Below are positions 22,276-32,590 of a stretch of 64,000 nucleotides of DNA, piece after piece (positions within the stretch are counted from its first letter, which is position 1; the number at the start of each line of letters is the position of its first letter). The position numbers and the translations under genes are program-made. The stretch lies in the NCBI GenBank assembly GCA_021613375.1, contig CM038711.1:20979694-21043693 (forward strand), read 5' to 3'. This DNA comes from Megaleporinus macrocephalus. Taxonomy: Eukaryota; Chordata; Actinopteri; Characiformes; Anostomidae. Under the pieces are notes generated by a model. It was not told the DNA's origin. It did no database searches and was given only the letters and a program-made list of their open reading frames with translations.

Positions 22276-22385
22276 TACAATTTTATTTTATTAACTTTCT
22301 GCACAAAATTAACTCCATAGACATTCCTATATCCCCGAAGCCCCGCAGTGCACTGACTGAAGAATCCTATTTTCTACTGCGCCTG

Positions 22386-22450
22386 TGACGTCATCATCTC
22401 CATATTTGGGCATATAACGCATTTACGGGCGCGGTGAAAGTTTATAAATA
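22386..22450 (+). promoter_or_regulatory. Promoter of plus coiled-coil gene: CRE, CArG, TATA
   Basis: A perfect CRE TGACGTCA (22,386-22,393), a perfect CArG box CCATATTTGG (22,400-22,409) and TATAAATA (22,443-22,450), 84 bases before the ATG. The CArG core differs from that of the minus gene (ATATTT against ATATAT) yet still fits the consensus, so the site, not just the sequence, appears to be kept. The AP-1-like segment of the other arm is missing. Confidence 0.7.
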
Positions 22451-22533
22451 GAGGTGCAAACCTCGTCGGTATTCATTGTCTCCTGAGAACTGACAGCACG
22501 TGGATTTGCTCCAGTTTATCTTAGTACGAAAAA

Positions 22534-23379
22534 ATGGATCTGAATTATATCGAAAATCTAAGAACTGCCGTGGAGAAGCTGCAGCAGAAAACATCTAATG
22601 ACATGCAGGAAACATGCGGGGAAGCCCAGAAACAGCTGGACGAGCTGCTGGACTTCTCCCGTGTCAAAATCGACTGCATGTTTAAAGAGCAGCGTGAAAA
22701 AGTCCAGGCACTTCAACAAATGAAGAGAGAGCAGCTCGAGGCCGCTAACCGAGCGCAGAGAGAGCAGCTGGAAGCATCTCTGCAGGAGGAGAGTCGGCGG
22801 GTCGAGGCCGTTCATGAACGGGAGAGGCAGGCTATGGAGGCAGAGCACCTCTACATGCTGACTCAGGTAGAGGTAATGAGAGCAGCATGGCCCCAGAATG
22901 AGTTGGTCTGCACTGACCTAGAGAAGCAGAACACCGTACTGAGAGAGGAGCTGTACAGCGCAGAGATGCGTCTGTTAGAACAGGGAGAGCTGCTGAGAGA
23001 AGAAAAGCAGAGGTTAACAGAAGAAATGGAAGATTTGGTAACAGACAACACAAACCTGGAGTACAAAATCTGGCTGCTGAATGACATGGTGGCCAATCTC
23101 GAGGCGGACCTGCTGCGGAGAAAAGAGAGGTGGGAGGCTGAAAAGGAGGAAATGATGCAGAGGCAACAGGAGCTCATCCAGGCCAGCCACAAGACCACAA
23201 GCGACCTGGACCAGAAGCAATTAGATAAGAAAGAACTGAAAGAGAGAAAGAAGCAGGAGAAGAAGAAGAAGAAGGAGCTGAAAAAGGAGAAAAAGGCAGA
23301 GGAGAAGAGATTAAAAGAGTTGAGGAAAGAGAGGAAGACCTTCTGGAGCAGACTGTGTGCTCTGTTCAGGAGAAACTAG
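22534..23379 (+). CDS. Intronless coiled-coil protein, 281 aa, copy 2 (intact)
   Basis: Mirror copy of the gene at 20,942-21,787, same length, about 89% identical by hand count. Domain order is the same: long N-terminal coil (about 10-110, with two REQLEA repeats), second coil (about 120-205), Lys/Glu-rich charged helix (about 230-268) and the invariant end TFWSRLCALFRRN. Residues 48-105 are nearly identical between copies. Most replacements fall in 110-225 and are often charge-changing (such as REEID to RVKID at 43-47, and KNINLEYTVC to DNTNLEYKIW around 172-181). The start ATG follows a CRE/CArG/TATA promoter and is preceded by gaaaaa. The stop is TAG, followed by conserved mini-hairpins and AATAAA. 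Function is unknown and no homologous family is recognised. Confidence 0.85.
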   Translation: MDLNYIENLRTAVEKLQQKTSNDMQETCGEAQKQLDELLDFSRVKIDCMFKEQREKVQALQQMKREQLEAANRAQREQLEASLQEESRRVEAVHERERQAMEAEHLYMLTQVEVMRAAWPQNELVCTDLEKQNTVLREELYSAEMRLLEQGELLREEKQRLTEEMEDLVTDNTNLEYKIWLLNDMVANLEADLLRRKERWEAEKEEMMQRQQELIQASHKTTSDLDQKQLDKKELKERKKQEKKKKKELKKEKKAEEKRLKELRKERKTFWSRLCALFRRN

Positions 23380-23410
23380 GGCAAAACCTAGAAGACAAGA
23401 TTGTTTTGAG

Positions 23411-23528
23411 AGGGTCGCTCGCCTAGAGCACTAGTATTGCTCGGCTAGAGCGCCTCGGCTAGAAAGTTTCGAGGTGTGTCTGAACGTAGACACACACACA
23501 CACAAATAAATAAACAATATAAAATAAA
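23411..23528 (+). terminator. 3' processing region of the plus coiled-coil gene
   Basis: Two GCTC-N5-GAGC mini-hairpin motifs, at 23,417-23,429 and 23,439-23,451, are followed by a third related word (GCCTCGGCTAG), a (CA)n run and AATAAA signals at 23,505-23,510, 23,509-23,514 and 23,523-23,528. Confidence 0.7.
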
Positions 23529-23769
23529 CAGGACGCTTCAGCAGATCTTTTGTAAACATGTGTTTTGTAAATAAATGTTGATTTGATAAGAAAGATGTAT
23601 TTAATAATCAGGATATGACATTTAATCATATTGTGGAAGTTTAAAGTTTAAATGTGATAAAAGATGTATTTAAAAAATACTACACAAACATTACTGTTTT
23701 TAATACAAAAGAAAATAGAAAAGAATAAAATAACCCTTAAACATGACCTACAATACCAGATAGAACAGG

Positions 23770-23830
23770 TAAAAACACTCACTCATTCCCTTACTCACTC
23801 ACTCACTCACTCACTCATTCCCTCACTGTA
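23770..23830. repeat. (TCATTCCCTTACTCAC)-type tandem repeat at right arm end
   Basis: Reverse form of 20,470-20,550. It marks where the palindrome homology ends. Confidence 0.8.
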
Positions 23831-23999
23831 TTCCCTGACAGTATAGTGGACTCATTAAAATTACTCTAATTTTAATCAAAACTGCAAACAGCTTAAAACA
23901 TTAAAGTCGATACAACGAACTGTGAGGTTTTAATCTTGATGGGCTCAAAGTTTTCAAGTAAAAATAACCACTAAACGCAATATTTTTAATTTCATATTT

Positions 24000-24411
24000 A
24001 CGTAGCGTCTGACGTAATACGCTCCTGTCTGGCTATTGGTCAAAGTCATCTAAATAACATACTGTAATTTCTGGTCCAACATGGCGGACGGTGCGGCAAG
24101 TGGGAGATAGTAATCTTTTTAGTTTTTTTTATCAGTACTTCATATACTCTCCCGAACAGTGTTAGTAATCGTTGTGTTGACATAACTGACATAATTTGTG
24201 ACAAGGGACATCGTTGTTTTTCATAAGTAACATTTTTTTTTAATTGCGCGCGCTGACTCCTTCCCGCGCGCTGACTCCTTCCCGCGCGCTGAACTAACAG
24301 CCCCAGGTGGAGTTTGAGGGCGATGCTAAACCCACCGAGTGAACCACTAGTGCCGCTAATTTTCATTCTCCTCGCCGTGGCTGCTCTTCTGATGTTCGGA
24401 ATCGATATTTG
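24000..24411 (+). promoter_or_regulatory. CpG-rich promoter with noncoding first exon
   Basis: Contains a CRE-like TGACGTAA (about 24,011), an inverted CCAAT box (ctattggtca, about 24,035), a YY1-like aacatggcgg (about 24,078) and an imperfect tandem of cgcgcgctgactccttcc at 24,246-24,292. It ends with a strong splice donor (tttg/gtaagt at 24,412). A second exon-like stretch with donor gcatag/gtaagt ends at about 25,002. It probably drove the transposase-like gene that follows at 25,121, or belongs to a host gene. Confidence 0.45.
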
Positions 24412-24415
24412 GTAA
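24323..24415 (+). CDS. Possible 30-codon membrane micro-ORF
   Basis: ATG at 24,323 opens a 30-codon frame: a short polar N-terminus (MLNPPSEPL), then about 18 hydrophobic residues (VPLIFILLAVAALLMFGI), then DIW and a TAA. The TAA is part of the gtaagt splice donor, so the stop exists only in unspliced RNA. The hydrophobic run is long enough for one membrane span. It may be chance, an upstream ORF, or the first exon of a longer spliced membrane protein. No family recognised. Confidence 0.25.
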   Translation: MLNPPSEPLVPLIFILLAVAALLMFGIDIW

Positions 24416-25120
24416 GTATTGTATATTTGAATTGTTGTTCTTTTTTGAGGTAATTAAAACAGTGTAGTTTTTAAACTGAATGCTTGGTTTCAGAGTTTGT
24501 TCGTCGCTCGGATTGCCGTGATACTGAGCAGTAACGTTAAGCACGTTGAAGTTCAGTCGCTGATATGCTGTTCAGAACCGTACTAGGAGTTGTTGAACTG
24601 AAAGTTCTCGATTTCACTATATTTTATTTGAACGTTAGACTGTGTTTAAACGCAATTCCCACTATCTGAGTTAGGGGATGACCGTGGATCAAAAAAATAA
24701 ACTTTAAGACCTTAATTTCTTTCGCAGTGTGTTAAATTTAAATTTGCCAGATCAAGAAAGCTTATAGTTTTGCAGGCTTTTGGTGATAAGAACAGATACA
24801 TCGTTGTGAGCTCAATGCACAGGCGCTTTTGATTTTTTTTTCCTTTTTTTAATTACAAATAATGTGATGCGCTGTAAGTGCCTGTTGTTTAAATGGAGTA
24901 ATACTTCTGTTTCACTGTCAAAAAGATTTGTATTTTTGTGTTCATGAACAGGAGGGTAAACTGAAGACAGAATACATGTCCAGTCCCTAAAAGCTAACTG
25001 CATAGGTAAGTCTGATTAACGTCAAATAGTAATAGCTGATTTTGTAAGGTAACTACACCATCACACTCTTATCTGGTAATATTTTAAAGTTGCTTTATAC
25101 TTGTTAATGCTTTTTGGCTA

Positions 25121-27786
25121 ATGGAGTGGAAGTGTAGAATATGTAATGCCTTCTCTGATACTCGTGGCAAGTTACTTGGTCATTATCGTTTGCAACATGG
25201 CCATTACTCAAAAGTCAGTCCTTTGCCATGTCTTTACGACACGTGTATTTGCACATTCCGATCATTCAATGCACTTAAAGTTCATCTGTCATGAGTTCAC
25301 AGAGAGGCAGAAAAAGAAGGGGCAAGTCAAGGTGGGCGAGGTGTGCAGGTGCTCTATACATGTAGTTTGTGTGGGTTTAAGCAAGCTTTTTCCGAGAAAA
25401 CGCTTTTTGTTCATTTAAGAGGGCACTTAAGAGCCCATGAAATGGTAACATGTCCATATAAGAATTGTGCATATAGTACAAATGTGTACTCTTCCTTTAA
25501 TGCTCACAAAAGCAGAACACATGGAGACTCTGCTGGTGCAGATCTCTTCAATGATGTTTCTGCTGATGAAGACTCTCTAGGCCAAAGTGGGGCTGGGTCT
25601 TTTGATGACAATGTAGATGTGTGTGAGGGTTTGGGACCAGTTGAAAATGAAAAGACATGGCATAATGATTGTCAGTGTGACACCAGTCAGTTAAATGTAC
25701 AGTTGTGTAACAATGTAGCCTCTCTTTTTTTTAAAGATGCGAGCAATTCTTCATGTTTCAGATCTAGCCGCACAGGAGATAGTGGAGCATTTGAGTCAGG
25801 TATTCCTGTTGTCTAGACCTCTCCTGAGAAAGAATATAAGTGAGGTCCTGCAGAAACATTGCACCACTGTAAGTGATGCAGTTCTTGATAAAGTAGTAAA
25901 AGTCACCATGGATAGTAATATTTTTGTCAGGGCAACAGCTAGAGGTGCAGAATTATCCTCTAATAAGCGAAGAAAATCCTTTATAGAGAAAAACTATCCA
26001 GTGGTCATGCCTTTTTAGTATGTAATGGAGCATGGACACACAGCTGTGTATGTCCCTATACTTCCTATGATTCAGGAGCTGTTTAAACATACTGATGTAC
26101 TTGCTAAAATTCAAGAAGCACATAGCTCTAAGCCCAGTCATTATATGAGTCATCGAGATGGTTCATACTTTTATGCAAATGAGCTGCTGTCGTCACCTTA
26201 TGAGTTAAAATTGCCATTAATTTTATATATTGATGAGCTAGAAGTTTCAAATCCTTTAGGCACTTCAAGAAAAATACACAAACTTTTATCAGTGTACTGG
26301 GTTCTTGCAGATTTGCCTAGCAAATATCGGTCAGCTTTGCCTGTAATACAGTTGGCTGTGTTATATAAAGTAGCTGATCTCCAGACATGTGGTTATGAAA
26401 AAGTTCTTGGTCCTTTGGTGCAAGACATTCAGACACAAGATGGTGTGTTCATTGAGTCTCTTGGTCAGTCTGTCAAAGGCACTGTCCTTTGTGTTGCAGC
26501 AGATAATCTAGCAGCTCACGGATTAGCAGGCTTTGTTCAGTCTTTCAGGTCACAATATGTATGCAGGTTCTGCCTTGCTACCCAAGACCTGTTTCAATCT
26601 CAGGATGTTTCTGAGGGTAATTTTGATTTGAGAACCAAAGAAAGCCACAACTTGAATGTCCAGAATGTCACCCAGGGAGACAGTGGCAATTCATTTGGTG
26701 TGACAGGAGACTGTGTCTTAAGACACAGGTTGAATCATTTCCATCCTATCACAGGGTTCCCACCTGATATTCTTCATGACCTCTTGGAGGGCATTGTGCC
26801 AGTAGAGTTGGCTTTATGCATTCAAGAAATGACCCGTCATAAGAATTTCACGCTTGACTATTTGAATCAAAGAATTGTGTCATTCCCATATCAGCATACA
26901 GACCAAGTTGATAAACCCAAGCCAATTGTGAAGACCTATGCTTCAAAAATGACCATAGGTGGTAATGGGCATGAAAATGCTGCATTGCTCCGGCTACTTC
27001 CCTTAATAGTGGGCAGTGTCATTCCAGAGGGTGATGGTGTCTGGGCAGTGTTGATGGAATTAAAAGACATTGTGGAGCTGGTGTTGTCCCCAACATTTAC
27101 TGAAGAAACAATTCAGTATTTACAGAGTAAAATTAGGGACCACAGGCAGATGCTTCTTGAGGTCTTTCCTCAGTTCAGACTCCGGCCAAAACATCATTAC
27201 GTTGAACATTATCCAGAATCGATCAGATGTTTTGGTCCGCTTGTTCACTTATGGACCATGCGATTTGAGGGTAAACACCGCTTCTTTAAGCGTGTTGTCC
27301 ACGACACTCAAAACTTCAAAAATGTGACCAAGACACTGGCTGTCAGGCACCAGCATATGATGGCTTACTATCTTAGTGCTCCAGCATTCTTCAAACCACA
27401 TCAGCAAGCATCAGTCGTGACTTCTGTTTTAGTTTCAACATTGCCTGAAGTGGCACAACATTACATTAAACAAAAGACTGATAGTATTTCTATATACAGG
27501 ACATCACGAGTTACCATTGATGGTACTGATTTTTTAGCTGGGGCATTTGTTTCTGCAGGTGAACAAGGGGGGGCTGCCTCAGTTTAGTAAAATTGAAGAT
27601 ATCCTACTTTAAAATAGCGAGGTGACCTTTCTTTGCAGACAGCACAAGTCTAATTATGTAGAACACTTAAGGGCCTATAACCTGACTCCAGGTGAACTGA
27701 CTGTTTGCGCGGTGTCAGAATTAAATGACATATGTCCCCTTTCTGCGTATAGTATAGGGGGGCAGTTGCTGTTAACAACAAAGTGA
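25121..27786 (+). pseudogene. C2H2 zinc-finger plus transposase-like gene, decayed (lineage A)
   Basis: The coding trace starts at ATG 25,121. N-terminal C2H2 fingers occupy about 25,130-25,520 (CRIC...H, CSLC...H, CPYKNC...H). A long conserved domain follows at 26,025-27,587: LYIDELEVSNPLG, then CVAADNLAAHGLAGF, CRFCLA, DILHDLLEGIVPVELAL, and LRPKHHYVEHYP with FEGKHRFFKR. I associate this order with a transposon-derived protein family common in fish, probably EnSpm/CACTA-like (TNP2-like); the superfamily is not verified. Lesions: TGA at 25,292-25,294, a frameshift near 25,730, TAG at 26,016-26,018, and a frameshift in the seven-G run near 27,567. The C-terminal tail (YVEHLRAYNL ... SELNDICPLSAYS) continues in another frame to 27,786. 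The long clean middle frame suggests recent decay. Confidence 0.75.
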
Positions 27787-27969
27787 TTTCTACCAGTACA
27801 TTGACAAGGTATGTCTTCTCCCTGTGCAAGAAAAATACCAACTGACTTAAAGTTGAACTTTTTTCTGTTTCCTTTTTTTAAGAATAAGGTAATGGCCAAC
27901 TCATTAAGCATTATAGAATGAATGGAATGTAGTCATTCACTTGAAAATAATTTTGTTTGGTTCCCCCAG

Positions 27970-29651
27970 ATGGCAGAGTCTGAGAGAATGTTATTAAGAG
28001 TCTACATAGCCACAGATATTGCCCACAAGATGTTGCTTGCAAAACGACCCTCTTCAGTGGAAGAGTTAATCACAATGATGCAAGAAAAATTCAAACCTCA
28101 TCTTGATTTTGACTTCACCTTACAATATGAAGACCCTGACTTTGGAGGACAGCTTTGCGTTCTATCGGACATTACAGAACTACCACAGAAGGCTGTACTG
28201 AAAGTTTTCAGATCAGAGAGTGATGCTAGCTCATCTGGAACTTCAGACACAGAATTACTCCCTCATGCCCTGGCACGTATGCAGACCTGGCCTGATGTGT
28301 TTCCAGTACCTCTTTTTTCTTATGATGTTGAGTACTGCCTTGAAGCTGGCAACGCAGAATATCAGAATACTCAAAAGACTCTGAAATTAACAAGAGCTCA
28401 TAAGCATGACATCTTAGAAAACATGGCCAAAACCATACACACTTTCAAGGCTTACCCTAATGATGAAGAAATCGCAATAGCTGCTCCTCTCTCTGTATCA
28501 TTTTCAATGTCTTCATCTGTTTTCGTTTTGATCTTTTGTAGAATTAGATTTTTAGACAACTAACTTGTGCTTGAAAACTTCAGAATCATGTAATCTTCTG
28601 TAAATCATGGTCTGTGAAAAGTAATTCAGTGCTGTCTGTTCAGAGGAATTTCTATATGTAAAGTAATTTTAGATGCAGATTGTAATGCATTGTAATTGTA
28701 AATATAATGTAAGCAATCATTTTGTAAATTATGGTATTTGCATGCTTGAATGTTTAGGTTTGTGCAGAATTTCACAGAATCACAAATATGAACTTGAGAA
28801 GCAAGTTCTATGCAGAGCTGGACAAGCATACACAGAGACTGTTGGCTGTCTACCGGCAGAAGGCTGCACGTACTGGCAAGACTGCTGAAGCTCTGAGGAG
28901 AATATTTAGTGCCTATGATCTGGTATGTGGCACCATGTTTTAATATCATCTGTCATCTGCTTCTGCCTGTTCTTCTTGTTCCCTCATCAAATTTTTCATG
29001 CCTCTTTACAGAAGCAATGTGATGTTAACCACAGACGTACAGCTGTGCTTCGAGCCCTCCCTGTGTACCTACAAGAAGATGACTGTTTTTTTCAGGACTT
29101 GGAATGTAAGTATGTAATACAAAAATGTAATTTGAATTTAGCATATTCTATTTGCAGTCAAAGACTTAAGTGCTGTGAAGATTTTTTGTTTGTCAGCAAT
29201 AATATTTCCAGTGAAAAAAAAGAACGCACTAAAACTACAGTATTTGTAGTTGTTGCAAAAGGTGAAAGAAAGGGGAAAAAACTGTGCAGCACATTTTTGT
29301 AGTTTGAGTCATTTTATTTTTTTATTTTTTTCAGACAGAAAAAGAGGATGAACCAGACATTGCAGATTTGGCCATTGCTCTTCTCAGCGTAATAAATGAA
29401 AACCCAAGTTCCCTTGTTCAGTTCAGCCCTGCTAGGATTGCCATTGTGTTGGAAGGTGACATTGTCTTGACCTTTCTTATTTGGCTGATGCTTTTCTTAT
29501 GTTGTTTGGTTTAATGTATGCATTACACCTTGATTATCCAAAAGAACTGACCCACACGTTCCACTTCATCCAGAAAGTCCTCATGGGCTTGGATGACTTC
29601 AAACCACTAGCACCCAGGTTGCTGAATCTAAAAAATGATCTGCTGGTGAAG
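27970..29651 (+). pseudogene. SAMD3-like transposon-associated gene, decayed
   Basis: Downstream of the transposase-like gene, in the same direction. Exon 1 starts at ATG 27,970 after a cccccag acceptor and reads SVEELITMMQEKF, FTLQYEDPDFGG, LPHALARMQTWPDVFPVP and HDILENMAKTIHTFKAYPND. Exon 2 (28,758-28,922) reads VCAEFHRITNMNLRSKFY up to a gtatgt donor. Exon 3 (29,012-29,105) reads NHRRTAVLRALPVYLQED. Exon 4 starts near 29,335. The protein resembles those annotated in fish as sterile alpha motif domain-containing 3-like. The middle of the family (the GW/GWK region) is absent between exons 1 and 2, and one base appears lost near 29,465, so the copy is broken. It may be the second gene of the same element. 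Confidence 0.65.
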
Positions 29652-30385
29652 GTGTAGTAGGGCAGGTGATGGGCTGCCTCTGGATGTGATACGTTCCCAT
29701 CTGATGTTTGCTTTGTGAATTTAGGAAGAGTTGGCTTTAAAGCAATAACGTAATATGATGGTTGGTGAATACTCTGCCATGATTCTAATGATGGGAAGTT
29801 TGATTTTGCTGCACTAAATAAGTTAGGGCTGTTTTGTGCTGAATAACTCCTAATACAAATGTAACATGTAAGTAGCAATGATACTTCAGTTGACTTTTTG
29901 CTCAATCTTCTGTTTTTTTGTTACACATTAGGCAGTAGAGCAGTTACATTAAGACACCAATTTCAGCTTCTTAAAGTATAAAGCATGGATCAGTTAAATT
30001 AGACATTTGATTGTTTGACTCAGAGTTCAAATAAACTGGTTCAGCAAAAATAATTGAATTTCCCATTAAAAACAGATCCTGCCTGTGGTAAATTTTGATT
30101 GTATTCATCACCTTTATGTGCTAGTTAGTTAAACCTTCTTTTGTGATTACAGTTTTTCTGAATTATTTTCACAATGCATGATATGTTCCAAAAATTAGAG
30201 TTTTAAAGTGTTTAGCATGAGCATTCAGCTGGCATGAGTGTTCAGAAAAAGTTTGTGCTGTTTAAAGTGTTGTAGTACTGTTAAAATGCTACAGAAAACT
30301 GGTTTACTGTGGCACCAGTGCACATTTAAGTATTTACCTATAAGTATGTAGGGCTCAAGAACACAAAAAGCCTTTATGTACTCAG
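29652..30385. other. No gene seen
   Basis: AT-rich DNA without recognisable coding sequence. It may include the 3' end of the element described at 25,121-29,651, but no terminal repeat could be delimited. Confidence 0.4.
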
Positions 30386-31056
30386 TCATATCAAAATATT
30401 ATGAACACCCCAGGTTTGGAATGTTTTATTGTTTTATGAGCTCCACTGACCACTGATTTAGGAGCACTTTTAAGCTCTACACTTACAGACTGTAGTTCAT
30501 CTGATTCTCTGTATACTTTATTACTCTGTTCTTTAATGATCAGGACCGCCACAGGACCACCACAGATCAGGTATTACTAGAGAGGTGGATCATTCTCAGC
30601 ACTGCAGTGACAAATTTGTGTGTTGTATTGGTGTGAGTGGATCAGACACAGCAGTGCTGCTGGAGTGTTTAAACACTGTATTAGACCTAGCTGGCCCCCC
30701 TTGAAGTCAGAGAGAGAAGCTCATCTGCTACTGCACGGTTTGTTCGTCATTCTCTAGTCTTTCATTAATGCTCACGGGTGTTTAAACACTCCAGTAACAC
30801 TGTTGTGTCTGATCTCCTCATACCTGCACATCGCACACTGACACCACCACCACCACCACCACCTCAGTGTCACTGCAGTGCTGAGAATGATCCACCTCGC
30901 TAATAGTATCTGCTCTGTGGGGGTCCTGATCATTTAAAGAACAGTATACAGAGAAACAGATGGGCTACGTTCTGTAATTGTGCTCCTGTATGGTAAATGG
31001 AGCTGGTAAAATGAGTTCCAGAACAGGGGTGGTCATAATATTCTGATATGACATGA
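30386..31056. mobile_element. Foldback MITE with ~30-bp terminal inverted repeats
   Basis: The left end (catatcaaaatattatgaa followed by cacccc) pairs with the right end (ggggtggtcataatattc followed by tgatatg). Internally, ggtggatcattctcagcact (about 30,581) pairs with the reverse word at about 30,880, so the whole element can fold on itself. It contains a (CAC)n run at 30,842-30,862 and has no coding capacity. It matches a foldback element I remember as common in fish introns. Confidence 0.8.
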
Positions 31057-31905
31057 TTGTGTTGAGACATTGCAGTGTATGCATACATTTTATGAATGCC
31101 CTTAATTTTGAGGGTGTGTGTGGGATTGTTTTTTTTTTTTGTTCATAAATGTCTTCCTGTAATATATTTGGGCCAGCCCTATTATGTTTAGCTTAGCTAT
31201 GCTTTAACTTCTTGTGAGACATTTTATTGCACATTATTGCAAATATTGTTTAAACATCTTTATATACTGTTGAAATTGCAATTTTGTTTATGTTTAAGTA
31301 AATGTACACAAAAGCTTATATCAGGTTAATTTGGCCATGTGTTCTAAGGTTTACAGTAAAATCAAAGTGAGTACTTATTGAATTGTTAAAATAAAATGGC
31401 TATTTAAGCAGATTTCTGTTTCCTTGTTTTATATTTAGTTTTTGTGATGCCATTTTTGAGTTATGCTTACTCAATTAGTTTTGGGTAATTCGTTTCTTTA
31501 AATGTTTTAAGTAAGCTATTACATTTATATGAGTATATGCTGGCAAATACTTGAGTCCACCTGACACAATTCTTTAAATTTACACCTAATATAATTATTT
31601 GAGTATATCAAACTATTAAAATGTAACTCGTTTGAGTTATGTTAAATTGATGAAATATAGTTAAAATAACATTTCAAAATTAAGTACACTGTATACAGTT
31701 ATTTTAAGTAACGTTTCATTTAATTTATATAGTTTAAGAAATCTAATGATACTGAGTATACCTTAATCAGTTTTATAGAGTTTAGGCCACTCAGAATAAT
31801 TATGTTCCATTTACTTGAAACATTGGAGTGCATCAAATTAAATGTTTTGTGGTAATCAGTTTCCTCAAACTTTTTGAGTTAACTGAACTTATTCGGGTTT
31901 ACAGT
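31057..31905. other. No gene seen
   Basis: AT-rich sequence. The part 31,440-31,905 contains repeated gagtta / taactc words and resembles degenerate non-autonomous transposon sequence. Confidence 0.35.
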
Positions 31906-31909
31906 GCTT

Positions 31910-32590
31910 AATCCCTTACTCAATCATTCATTCCCTTAATCCCATAGTCACTCGTTTACTTGCTCTCTCATTCCCCTAATACCTTACTCGCTTCTTTCTT
32001 AACTCACTCACTCACTCACTCATTCCCTTAATCCCTTATTCTCTCACTAATTTCCTTACTCACTTATCATTCCCTTACTTCCTTACTCATTTACTCGTTG
32101 CCTTACGCAGTCAATCACTGTCACTCATTCCCTTACACACTCACTCACTCATACACTCACTCCTTAATTCACTCAGTCACTCATTCACTTACTCACTCAT
32201 TCTCTTACACACTCACTCATTCACTCACTCATTCCTTAATTCACTCAATCACTCATTCACTTACTCATTCCCTTAGACACTCGCTCATTCACTCACTCAC
32301 TCACTCACTCACTCACTCACTCACTTACCCACTCCCTTACTCATTCCCTTACTCACTAACTCACTCATTTCTTTACCCACTCACTTATTCCCTTATATGC
32401 TCATTTACCCATACTCTTGCTCACTCCCTCACTCACTTATTCCCTTACTTATTTTCACTCACTGACCCATTCCTTTATTCACACACTTATTCACTTATTA
32501 CCCATTCCTTAACACACTCAATATTTTTTTATTCTCTCATTCTCTCATTCTCTTACTCACTTATTCTTTTACTCACTTCACTTACCTATT
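31910..32590. repeat. (TCATTCCCTTACTCACTCAC)-type tandem array
   Basis: Roughly 680 bases of degenerate repeats, reverse form of 20,206-20,550. The open frame across it is only the repeat translated. Confidence 0.9.

Larger units (their letters stand above)
20470..23826. repeat. Imperfect palindrome carrying the coiled-coil gene pair
   Basis: The left arm (about 20,470-22,065) and right arm (about 22,275-23,826) are inverted copies that include gene, promoter, 3' flank and the end of the tandem repeat. The spacer (about 22,065-22,275) contains the part of the upstream region that only the left arm keeps. That part is also present in copies 4 and 5. The encoded proteins differ at about 31 of 281 positions, so the duplication is not recent, or conversion is incomplete. 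Confidence 0.9.

Noticed and set aside
23405..23465. Histone-type 3' stem-loop after the intronless genes
   Set aside because: The hairpins are 4-bp stems with 5-base loops and AATAAA is present. They do not match the histone stem-loop.
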